Positions 55,037-62,556 of a DNA stretch of 64,000 nt are shown here, piece by piece. The position numbers and the translations under genes were made by a program. Source of the stretch: Streptomyces tardus (lineage in GTDB: Bacteria; Actinomycetota; Actinomycetes; Streptomycetales; Streptomycetaceae). The notes below the pieces were generated by a model that worked only from the letters and a program-made list of their open reading frames with translations, made no database searches and was not told where the DNA came from. The first letter of the stretch is position 1. Each line of letters starts with the position of its first letter. The stretch covers positions 86,875 to 150,874 of the forward strand of contig NZ_JAELVF020000003.1 of NCBI RefSeq assembly GCF_018101125.2, in the 5' to 3' direction.

Positions 55037-55720
55037 TCACTTGCCCCGGGCGGGACCCTGGGGGCGGACGGAGAACATCTCCTCCAGCTCCTCCTCGCGT
55101 TCCTGGGTGGTGACGAAGAGCAGTTCGTCGCCGTCCTCCAGCACGTCCTCATCGCTGGGCGCGATCACGCGGGTGCCGCGGACGATCGTGACGAGTGTGG
55201 TGTCCTGCGGCCATGTCACGTCGCCGGACCGCACTCCCACCAGTTCGGCCTCCGGGGGGAGGGTGATCTCCACGAGGTTGGCCTCGCCCTGGCTGAAGCG
55301 CATCAGCCGCACCAGATCGCCGACGCTCACCGCCTCCTCCACCAGCGCGGACATCAGCCGCGGTGTCGACACCGCGACGTCGACGCCCCATGCCTCGGTG
55401 AACAGCCATTCGTTGCGCGGGTCGTTGACGCGGGCGACGACCCGGGGCACGCCGTACTCGGTCTTGGCGAGCAGCGAGACGACGAGATTGGCCTTGTCGT
55501 CGCCGGTGGCGGCGATCACGACGTTGCAGCGCTGTATCCCGGCGTCGTCGAGCGAGGAGATCTCGCAGGCGTCCGCGAGCAGCCACTCGGCGCGCGGCAC
55601 CACCTCGACCTTTATCGCCTTCGGGGACTTGTCGACGAGCAGTACCTCGTGGTCGCTGTCCAGCAGCTCGTCGGCGATGGACCGGCCCACCGCGCCGGCA
55701 CCGGCGATCGCGATCCTCAT
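55037..55720 (-). CDS. TrkA-family potassium-uptake regulatory protein (second of pair)
   Basis: 227 residues from ATG 55720. RCK/TrkA-N Rossmann domain (MRIAIAGAGAVGRSIADELLDSDHEVLLVDKSP, with the acidic residue that binds the NAD ribose) and a TrkA-C domain (NLVEITLPPEAELVGVRSGDVTWP...LEDGDELLFVTT). It overlaps the preceding TrkA gene by 4 bases, forming the CeoBC-type pair known from actinobacteria. Cytoplasmic gating ring subunit for a Trk-type K+ transporter that is encoded elsewhere. Confidence 0.93.
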   Translation of the reverse strand: MRIAIAGAGAVGRSIADELLDSDHEVLLVDKSPKAIKVEVVPRAEWLLADACEISSLDDAGIQRCNVVIAATGDDKANLVVSLLAKTEYGVPRVVARVNDPRNEWLFTEAWGVDVAVSTPRLMSALVEEAVSVGDLVRLMRFSQGEANLVEITLPPEAELVGVRSGDVTWPQDTTLVTIVRGTRVIAPSDEDVLEDGDELLFVTTQEREEELEEMFSVRPQGPARGK

Positions 55721-56463
55721 TCGACTGCCCCCGATCCGCTCGACCCGCCCGCCGCGCCCGGCCGGCCGGCGCTCCCGGAACCGCCCGACCTGCTAGCCCC
55801 GCTCGCACCGCTCGGCCCGCCCGCGAAGACGGCCTCGACGTCGCCCATGTCGGCGACCCGCATCATCACCTGGATCAGATCCCCGTCCTGCACGACCGTC
55901 TGCGCGTTGGGCAGCATCGGCTCGCCGGCGCGGTTGACGAACGCCACCCGCGCCCCCGACTCCTCCTGCAACCTGCTCACCAGCTGACCGACCCAGGCGG
56001 GGGAGAAGGCGACCTCGGCGAGCTGCATCTCACCGGTGGCGTCCCGCCACAGCGGTTCGGCGCCGGTCGGCAGCAGCCTGCGCAGCATCTGGTCGGCCGT
56101 CCAGCGCACCGTGGCGACGGTCGGGATGCCGAGCCGCTGGTACACCTCGGCTCTGCGCGGGTCGTAGATACGGGCCGCGACGTTCTCCACGCCGAACATC
56201 TCGCGGGCGACCCGCGCCGCGATGATGTTGGAGTTGTCGCCGCTGCTCACCGCGGCGAACGCCCCGGCCTCCTCGATACCCGCCTCCCGGAGGGTGTCCC
56301 GGTCGAAACCCATACCGGTCACCCGCCGACCGGCGAACCACGGACCGAGCCGCCGGAACGCGGCGGAGTCGCGATCGATGACCGCGACGCCGTACCCCCG
56401 CTTTTCCAGAGTCCTGGCCAGGGCGGCGCCGACGCGCCCGCACCCCATGATGACGATGTGCAT
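55717..56463 (-). CDS. TrkA-family potassium-uptake regulatory protein (first of pair)
   Basis: 248 residues from ATG 56463. TrkA-N: MHIVIMGCGRVGAALARTLEKRGYGVAVIDRDSAAF; TrkA-C: EMQLAEVAFSPAWVGQLVSRLQEESGARVAF...VQDGDLIQVMM. The C-terminal 40 residues are a Gly/Ser/Ala-rich extension (GGPSGASGASRSGGSG...) that is not part of the fold. Upstream gene of the overlapping pair. Confidence 0.93.
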   Translation of the reverse strand: MHIVIMGCGRVGAALARTLEKRGYGVAVIDRDSAAFRRLGPWFAGRRVTGMGFDRDTLREAGIEEAGAFAAVSSGDNSNIIAARVAREMFGVENVAARIYDPRRAEVYQRLGIPTVATVRWTADQMLRRLLPTGAEPLWRDATGEMQLAEVAFSPAWVGQLVSRLQEESGARVAFVNRAGEPMLPNAQTVVQDGDLIQVMMRVADMGDVEAVFAGGPSGASGASRSGGSGSAGRPGAAGGSSGSGAVE

Positions 56464-56899
56464 GAGGCCGCTACCTCGCACCTTCCGCGCCGCACTGACC
56501 ACCGGGCCCACCCCGGCAGCCCACCGGGGCCGAACCCGGCGGTGCGGCACACGCTACTCCTCGCCCCACCGGCCTCGGCGGTGACCAACCGGTGCGCCTG
56601 AGATGCACCGCTTCATCGCCTTGTGTCTCGTCGAGGCGTACGGAGAAGGGGCCGCCTGCGTGCGCTTCCCCCGCGCACCGGGCAGCTCCGGAGGCCGCCC
56701 TGTCGGCGGTCCCCGGGGCTTGAGCCGCCCGTCCGGCCTGACGCCGCCCCCCTGACGGGAGCCGCCTCCCGTCCCCGCGTCCCCTGCGCCGCCCCGGTGG
56801 ACGCCCCCGCCGCGTCGTTCCGTCACCGGGCGGACCGGTCGTCCGCCGTCGGGCTGCCCGCACGCCGGAGCCGCCCGTACGCCCCGCGCGCCCGCCGTC
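56464..56899. other. Gene-free spacer
   Basis: 436 bases between trkA and the HTH gene, both on the minus strand. No coding-quality frame; the trkA promoter is expected here but not identified. Confidence 0.4.
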
Positions 56900-57805
56900 T
56901 CAGTCCTCGCTGCCGGGCCAGCTCCACGAGATGCCGTGGAAGCCGAGCGCCCGCACGCTGGGCAGCAGATGGGCGGTGTGTGAGGCGTCGATGGCGATCC
57001 GGCGCACCTGTTCGCGCGCGGAGTTGACCCTGGGCTGGTGGAACCGGTGGCAGTTGGTCGGTATCGCGTCCGGGTGGAAGCGGGCGACCAGCATCAGATC
57101 GCGCAGCCCGTGCCGCACTGCGCGCTGGAGCGTGGTGGAGGGCAACTGCGGGTCGGTGAACCGCAGTTCGTACTCGACGTAGACGGTCGTACCGCTGCGC
57201 ATCGGCCGGTCCAGCAGGATCTCGACCACCACGAAGCTCGACTGCGGCTCGTGGCGCACCTGTCCCAGCCGCCCGCTGTGGACGACGACGTCGATCGGTC
57301 CCGCGTTCGGATCGTCCAGGCTGTGGAGGGCGACGACGCGGTCGACGCCGTCCTCCAGGACCTGGAAGACCTGGCTCGCCTGGATGCGGTGGATGGCGCG
57401 GTTGCGGCCGAGCCAGACGAAGTCGCGGGTGCTCAGGCCGCGCAGCCCGGAGTTGAAGTTGGGGAAGTCCTCGCCGAGCGCGCGCTCGTGGAGCGAGTCG
57501 GTCCCGTAGATCTGGCGGATGGCGGCGACGTTCTCGGCGCGGCCCACCGTCTTGCCGCGCGGCCGGTGCGGCTCGATGAGGGCGCGCAGGCTCTCCGGCG
57601 GCAGCTTGAGTATGGATTCCAACTCGCTGACAGCGCGGAGGGATTCGGCGCGTTCGGGCTGGCTGCGGCCACGCTGCCAGTAGCTGAGGGTCGAGGGGCT
57701 GAGGCGTATGCCGCGCTCGGCGAGTCTGCTGCACAGTCGGTCGAGGGGAAGCCCGCGTCTTGTTACTGCGTCGCGCAGGGCCACCGCGAAGCTGGAGTCG
57801 GTCAT
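56900..57805 (-). CDS. Helix-turn-helix (XRE-like) regulator with a large C-terminal domain of unknown type
   Basis: 301 residues from ATG 57805; GGAGAAG right before it decides this start over GTG 57817. The N-terminal HTH (SSFAVALRDAVTRRGLPLDRLCSRLAERGIRLSPSTLSYWQRGRSQPERAES, 3-60) is XRE-like with an inserted loop. The remaining 220 residues (GLSTRDFVWLGRNRAIHRIQASQVFQVLEDGVDRVV, PIDVVVHSGRLGQVRHEP, FVVVEILLDRPMRSGTTVYVEYELRF, LVARFHPDAIPTNCHRF) form a beta-rich module with no catalytic motif that I recognise. It probably senses something. Next to a secreted protease gene. Confidence 0.82.
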   Translation of the reverse strand: MTDSSFAVALRDAVTRRGLPLDRLCSRLAERGIRLSPSTLSYWQRGRSQPERAESLRAVSELESILKLPPESLRALIEPHRPRGKTVGRAENVAAIRQIYGTDSLHERALGEDFPNFNSGLRGLSTRDFVWLGRNRAIHRIQASQVFQVLEDGVDRVVALHSLDDPNAGPIDVVVHSGRLGQVRHEPQSSFVVVEILLDRPMRSGTTVYVEYELRFTDPQLPSTTLQRAVRHGLRDLMLVARFHPDAIPTNCHRFHQPRVNSAREQVRRIAIDASHTAHLLPSVRALGFHGISWSWPGSED

Positions 57806-57918
57806 GTTCTTCTCCACGGCGTGTTCTGTGGGGGGTCTGCTGGTCGGGCAGACATGTGTACCTTCCAGGACGCTCGGAACGCGGTTCGCGTTCAGCGGGT
57901 CGGCGGAAATACGCAGCG

Positions 57919-57961
57919 GCCGAGGGCCGCACCCTCCGTGCGGACAGGTGCGGCCCTCGGC
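57919..57961 (-). terminator. Terminator of the S1 protease gene
   Basis: Perfect 15-bp stem (GCCGAGGGCCGCACC at 57919-57933 with 57947-57961), 13-base loop, just beyond the protease stop on the minus strand. Confidence 0.85.
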
Positions 57962-57986
57962 CCGGTGCTCGCCAGGAGCGCGCGGA

Positions 57987-59177
57987 TCAAACGGTGTTGA
58001 GCGTCAGACCGTAGTGCTCCAGGGTGTCGTCCAGCGGCTGGAAGTACGAGCTGCCGGTGTCGTCGACCCCGCCGCAGGTCTGCCCCATCGGGCCGCCGGA
58101 GGTCATGCCCTGCGCCTGGCTGCCGGATATGTACGCGCCGCCGCTGTCGCCGCCCTCGGTGCAGACGGTCGAGCGGCCGAGGCCGGTGACGACGGTGTCC
58201 GGGCCGCCACTGGGGTCGGTGTAGGTGACGGTCACGTCGTACTCCTGGACCTTGCCGCAGGTCCAGCCGGTGGTGGCGCCGCCCTTGCACAGGTCCGCGC
58301 CGGGCAGGGCACGCTCGCCGCCCTGGACCGAGACGGAGCCGTTGCCGTAGGTGTCGACGTCGGTGGAGATCGAGGCGCCGGACTCCAGCGCCGCGATGCC
58401 CATGTCGACGCTGTCGGTGCCGATCGCGAACCGCGTGTCCTCGGCGGTCGCGAACTGGCCGCCGTTGTTGAGGAGTTGGTCGCCCTCCCCGATGCAGTGG
58501 CCGGCGGTGACGAGGAAGTCCTTGCCGCTGTCGTCCTTCGCCCCGTAGCCCACCGAGCAGTAACCGCCGCTGCCGGAGTAGGTCATCTTCGAACCGGGCA
58601 GCACCGACTGCTGGAAGGTGACGGGCTTCTCGCCCTTCACCACGTTCACCGCGCCCTCGTACTTCGACGCCGCCTTCAGGAAGCCCTTGGCCGCCTTCGT
58701 ACCGGCGTCGGCCACGCGGATCTCGACCTTGCCGGCCTCCACGTCCACGCTCCAGGACGTCACACCTTCGGGTGTGATCTCCGAAGCCCGCTCGTCCAGC
58801 GCCTTCTTGATGCGCTCCAGCTTCTCGGCGCGGTGGTCCGGCGTACGGGCGGTGAGGCCCGCGTTCCTCACCTCGGCCGCGTCCGCCTTGTCACCGACGT
58901 TCACCACGAGGGCGGCGTCGGCGTCGAAGAAGGCGCTGTCGACCTTCACGCCGTCCTTGCGAAGCTTCTCCAACGCGCCCTGCTGGTCGGCCTGTCGGTC
59001 CAGCCGGTCCGCCGCGTCCGCCCGGCTGATGTCCAGGGAGGCCGCCAGGGTCTTGAGCATCTGCGGGTCGTAGGTGTCGGCCGAACCACTGGGCGCGGCC
59101 TGCGCCGCCGCCACTCCCGACACTGACAGCAACGCGCCTGCGACAGTCGCTGCCATGAGAGATCTGCGAGAAGTCAC
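57987..59177 (-). CDS. Secreted alpha-lytic/streptogrisin-type serine protease with propeptide
   Basis: 396 residues from GTG 59177, with GAAAGGAAG upstream. Signal peptide (RRSLMAATVAGALLSVSGVAAAQA) then a long propeptide (about 30-195) of the alpha-lytic pro-domain kind, with charged helices and VTSWSVDVEAGKVEIRVAD. The mature enzyme (from about 196) has His227 in TAGHC, Asp258 in VDMGIA and Ser345 in EGGDSGGAY, plus paired cysteines (GYCSVGYG, LCKGGATTGWTCG, CTEGGDSGG...TCGG). Subfamily S1E; extracellular proteolysis. The specificity pocket is not assigned. Confidence 0.93.
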   Translation of the reverse strand: MTSRRSLMAATVAGALLSVSGVAAAQAAPSGSADTYDPQMLKTLAASLDISRADAADRLDRQADQQGALEKLRKDGVKVDSAFFDADAALVVNVGDKADAAEVRNAGLTARTPDHRAEKLERIKKALDERASEITPEGVTSWSVDVEAGKVEIRVADAGTKAAKGFLKAASKYEGAVNVVKGEKPVTFQQSVLPGSKMTYSGSGGYCSVGYGAKDDSGKDFLVTAGHCIGEGDQLLNNGGQFATAEDTRFAIGTDSVDMGIAALESGASISTDVDTYGNGSVSVQGGERALPGADLCKGGATTGWTCGKVQEYDVTVTYTDPSGGPDTVVTGLGRSTVCTEGGDSGGAYISGSQAQGMTSGGPMGQTCGGVDDTGSSYFQPLDDTLEHYGLTLNTV

Positions 59178-60199
59178 CGTGCTTCCTTTCGGTCGCAGGG
59201 CAGACAACCTGCGCGGCCGAAGACGTGATGGGGGTGTCTTCTCGCCTGCCCTGACGGCGCCTTGGGGGAGGTCGCCGTGAGAGCAAACTCTGTTGTTGAC
59301 GACACCGGTGCGGCAAGACCGTTCGAGGCAGGGGTTCTTGACAGTTATGCATGGCAACTGTTGATCGATGCAGCCAACCGCGGTGCCGGCGCGGGCAACC
59401 CAGTCGGTCAGCCAGGCAGGACGCCGGATGTGTCCGAGACTGAAGCCGCGTGGCACGTACCTTGCCTTCGCCAACGCGAAGCCGCCCCGAAGCCGCGGAA
59501 AGCGCGCCCGAACACCGCAGTTGGCGCCGCCGAACCCGTCCCGACTCCCCACCGGGCTCGGACGGCACGGCACTCGACCCGCCGTCGAGACGAGCCGACA
59601 TGATGATTCAGAAGCCAGGTCCAGATGAGTTTCGTTGGGCCCACTCCGTGCGCAGGTGATCGACTGAGATGGTGCGGACGAGCATCGAAACGCACCGCGC
59701 GCCAACAGGGACATGCGATCACATGTGTTCTCCATCGGCTCCCTGAGGAGCACGACGCCGACGTGTCCCACCAGATGGTCCGGCCTGACGTCACCGACCC
59801 GACCCTGAGAACCTCGCTGCCTCGGGTCGAGGCCCCCGGTTGCAGCCTTCGTGCCGCAGGCCCGCCTGCCCAGTCACCATGAGCCTGCTCGGTCATGAGG
59901 CGGAGGTCGATCTCGTCGACGTGAACTGCGCGCCGTGCCCGGCGACTTGGTGACCCGTTGACTGTTCTCGCTCCCTGCTCTGGGGCGGTGTCTCGCGAAG
60001 CAAGATCCGCTACGACAGGCAGAATCAGAATTTCGCGCGTGGTCAGGGAATGCTGAACCAGCCCGGGGGAGACCGAACTGCGGGGACCGGTGGGATCGCC
60101 CTCCGCTCGCCTTTCAGTGTCAAGAGCTCCTACCGCGGCCCAGGCGTCAAAGGCACTCAGGAGCAGGCACGGCGACGAGGACATGATCGGCGTCTTGCA
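59178..60199. other. Gene-poor region between protease and IS630 element
   Basis: About 1 kb with no gene that I can support. The first ~100 bases are the protease promoter side. The rest has mixed composition, with less biased third positions in every frame than the neighbours. The longest minus-strand frame (59408-60184) has no recognisable motif. The last 53 bases (60147-60199) are the 3' end of the gene split by the insertion element. It may be decayed accessory DNA. Confidence 0.4.
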
Positions 60200-60202
60200 C
60201 TA

Positions 60203-61331
60203 GTGTTCTGAGTCGGTAGTTCTTTGGCGGTTGTAGGGTTGGGGCATGCCGGGCCCGAAGCCGTTGTCATTGGAGTTGTCCGAGCGTGAACGCCGTGTAC
60301 TGCGGGGCTGGTTGCGCAAGCGGACCGCGGGGCAGGCCTTGGTGCTGCGCGCGAGGATCGTGCTGGCGTGCGCCGAGGGTCGCCCGAACGCGCGGGTCGC
60401 GCAGGAGCTCGGTATCTCGCGGGAGACGGTGCGCAAGTGGCGGTCCAGGTTCGCTGCCGACCGGCTTGAGGGGCTAATCGACGCTCCGCGTTCCGGTGCC
60501 CCGCGCCAGATCACGGACGAGCAGGTCGAGTCTCTGGTCGCCCGGACTCTTGACCAGGCACCGCCTTCGGGAGATTCGCACTGGTCGACGCGGTCGATGG
60601 CCCAGGCTGCGGGTATGTCGCAGTCGGCCGTGTCCCGGATCTGGCGGGCGTTCGGCCTCAAGCCGCACATTGTGCAGACCTGGAAGCTGTCCACCGACCC
60701 GCAGTTCGTGACCAAGGTCCGTGACGTGGTCGGCATCTACCTGTCCCCGCCGGCGAACGCCCTGGTCCTGGCCGTGGACGAGAAGTCACAGATCCAGGCC
60801 CTGGACCGAACTCAGCCCGTGCTGCCGCTGACACCGGGTACGCCGGCGCGGATGACGCACGACTACGTCCGGCACGGCACCACCAGCCTGTTCGCCGCCC
60901 TGGACATCGCCTCCGGCTCGGTCATAGCCCAGCACTACCGGCGCCATCGCCAACAGGAGTTCCTCCGCTTCCTGAAGACCATCGACGCCGCCGTACCCAA
61001 GGACCTGGACCTTCACCTGGTCTTGGACAACTACGCCACCCACAAGACCGAAGCGGTCAAGAAGTGGCTGCTGCGACACCCCCGCTTCCATCTGCACTTC
61101 ACCCCCACCTCCGCCTCCTGGCTCAACCTCGTCGAGCGCTGGTTCGCCGAGCTGACCTGCCGCAAACTCCGCCGCTCGGCCCACCGCAGCGTCATCGAAC
61201 TCGAACGAGACATCCGCGGCTGGATCAACGAGTGGAACAAGAACCCCAAACCGTTCGTGTGGACCAAGACCGCAGACGAGATCCTCAAAACCCTCGCCGC
61301 ATACTGCACACGAACTACCGACTCAGGACAC
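60203..61331 (+). mobile_element. IS630-family insertion sequence, complete
   Basis: 1,129 bases with 20-bp terminal inverted repeats differing at one position: GTGTTCTGAGTCGGTAGTTC (60203-60222) and the complement of 61312-61331 (GTGTCCTGAGTCGGTAGTTC). A TA lies at each end (60201-60202 and 61332-61333) within CTAG on both sides, the TA target duplication typical of IS630/Tc1. One transposase gene. Ends and gene are intact, so it may still be active. Confidence 0.93.
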
Positions 61332-61334
61332 TAG
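60246..61334 (+). CDS. IS630-family transposase
   Basis: 362 residues from ATG 60246. The N-terminal HTH (LELSERERRVLRGWLRKRTAGQALVLRARIVLACAEG and VAQELGISRETVRKWRSRF) binds the ends. The DDE catalytic domain has Asp in LAVDEKSQIQALDRTQP, Asp in HLVLDNYATHKT and Glu in SWLNLVERWFAEL, with the IS630-type D-E spacing. The frame is undamaged. The stop codon TAG (61332-61334) is not inside the element: it comes from the CTAG target site. Confidence 0.95.
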   Translation: MPGPKPLSLELSERERRVLRGWLRKRTAGQALVLRARIVLACAEGRPNARVAQELGISRETVRKWRSRFAADRLEGLIDAPRSGAPRQITDEQVESLVARTLDQAPPSGDSHWSTRSMAQAAGMSQSAVSRIWRAFGLKPHIVQTWKLSTDPQFVTKVRDVVGIYLSPPANALVLAVDEKSQIQALDRTQPVLPLTPGTPARMTHDYVRHGTTSLFAALDIASGSVIAQHYRRHRQQEFLRFLKTIDAAVPKDLDLHLVLDNYATHKTEAVKKWLLRHPRFHLHFTPTSASWLNLVERWFAELTCRKLRRSAHRSVIELERDIRGWINEWNKNPKPFVWTKTADEILKTLAAYCTRTTDSGH

Positions 61335-61629
61335 GACCACTTCACACCAGTCGCGGAAATGATCACCTTCGCCGAGTCGAACGATTCGGTCGGCCGGTGG
61401 GAGCTGCGCGACGGGCGTCGCCGGACCAGAGCGCGGCCGTGAACCATGGACGAGCAGTTCGTATGCCGCAGCCTCTGCGGATCCCGCTATCGCAGGAGCG
61501 GTTCGAGGCAGGCCGACTGCCCATCCCTCGACTTCGTTTCTCCAGTACTCTGGTCTCTTGCTTTCCAGGATTCTCTTGGAACTCCACTCATCCCAAACCC
61601 AATTGGGTTCAATGAGCTCGCTGGAAAGA

Positions 61630-61946
61630 TCATGCCCTGAGCTGCTCCTTGATGAACAGCAATGCATCCAGAGCCCCGGAATGATACGAATCTTTGCTTG
61701 AGCTGCAGCCCCTCTCGGAGAGAGTCGCGCAGAGCTGCGCCGTCTTTAAGCCTGCCGAACCGGGAAAGCGCAAAGAACACCCCCCCCTTGCCAATATGGC
61801 GCAACATGCCGGGCGCGAGCCGATCGTGCACGCTGATCTCTGCTCCAGTGATGCGGCCACACAGACTGCTCGCTGCAGTCGACACGACCTGCCCTCGCTG
61901 CTACTGCACTCAATCCGAGCAGACGGCTGAATGTCACGCCGATCAC
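61630..61946 (-). pseudogene. Decayed gene with frameshifts, downstream of the Rhs immunity gene
   Basis: Protein-like stretches occur one after another in different minus-strand frames: GVTFSRLLGLSAVAARAG, then HDRLAPGMLRHIGKGGVFFALSRFGRLKDGAALRDSLREG, then DSYHSGALDALLFIKEQLRA ending at TGA 61630-61632. A run of seven C at about 61781-61787 is one likely slip site. The product is unknown. The position between the immunity gene and the IS-split gene suggests a remnant of an older toxin-immunity module. Confidence 0.4.
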
Positions 61947-61985
61947 GGACGAACGATCATGACGCGAAAACCATCTTCGTGAACC

Positions 61986-62531
61986 TCAGGTCTCTCTTCT
62001 GTGAACTGGGCCAGTCATCAAGTCTTCGTCGAATCCGAGTTCTTCCTCAATCTCCAGTGCGAGCGCGGCATGCCAACGGAGCAGATTTGGGTTGTCTCCC
62101 AGTGCAATACCTTCGAGAGTGGCACGGGCTTCGTTGGTATCGATAATCGCGAGAGCGTTGATGCACTTAAGGCAGAGGGATTGATCGATTTCATCTCCTT
62201 GGGCCCTTGAGTTCAGTAGCAGCGCAACGGGCGCGACTGCCTTGGCCGATTCAAGCTCACCCAAAATCTCTACGATGTCCTCCAGGAGATACCCCTCCTC
62301 TCGATTCTCGATGATCGGGATAAGTACCTCCGCCATGCCGGGTGGATTGAGGTAGACGGCGAAATTTGCCAGCGTGTGAAATTTTAGAGTATCCCCACTG
62401 TTCCTTGCCTCTGTGAGCCAGTCGACAATTCTCTCGCGCGTTGTTGGAATTGCATCGAGTGCTTCCTGTGTGTTGGTCGGTTTCAACTTTCGGGTTGTGA
62501 TCATTCGTACGAGAAGATCGCTATCGTTCAT
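61986..62531 (-). CDS. HEAT-repeat-like protein, candidate immunity protein for the Rhs toxin
   Basis: 181 residues from ATG 62531, only 25 bases after the Rhs stop. It is all-helical by pattern, with consecutive helix pairs like HEAT/ARM repeats: LKFHTLANFAVYL, GMAEVLIPIIENREEGYLLEDIVEILGELESAKAVAPVALLL, SLCLKCINALAIIDTNEARATLEGIAL, LLRWHAALALEIEEELG. Acidic and cytoplasmic (no signal). Codon use has clearly more A/T in third positions than the housekeeping genes, like the toxin tip. A small unknown gene directly behind an Rhs/YD toxin is normally its immunity gene; HEAT-type folds are known among such proteins. Confidence 0.75.
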   Translation of the reverse strand: MNDSDLLVRMITTRKLKPTNTQEALDAIPTTRERIVDWLTEARNSGDTLKFHTLANFAVYLNPPGMAEVLIPIIENREEGYLLEDIVEILGELESAKAVAPVALLLNSRAQGDEIDQSLCLKCINALAIIDTNEARATLEGIALGDNPNLLRWHAALALEIEEELGFDEDLMTGPVHRRET

Positions 62532-62556
62532 GGGGTGGATTTTAGCACACGGGAAG

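Larger units (their letters stand above)
60147..61667 (-). pseudogene. Small gene split by the IS630 insertion
   Basis: Minus-strand frame from ATG 61667 (start uncertain): EPNWVWDEWSSKRILES, YWRNEVEGWAVGLPRTAP, EAAAYELLVHGSRPRSG, RIVRLGEGDHFRDWCEVV, then the element. With the element and one TA removed, the frame reads through GTC-CTA-GTG-CAA without a break into LVQDADHVLVAVPAPECL and stops at 60147. The intact product would be about 130 residues. In the present sequence translation stops three codons beyond the CTA junction codon region, inside the IS end. It lies just downstream of the Rhs locus, so an orphan immunity or toxin-associated protein is possible. The family is not recognised. 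Confidence 0.7.
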
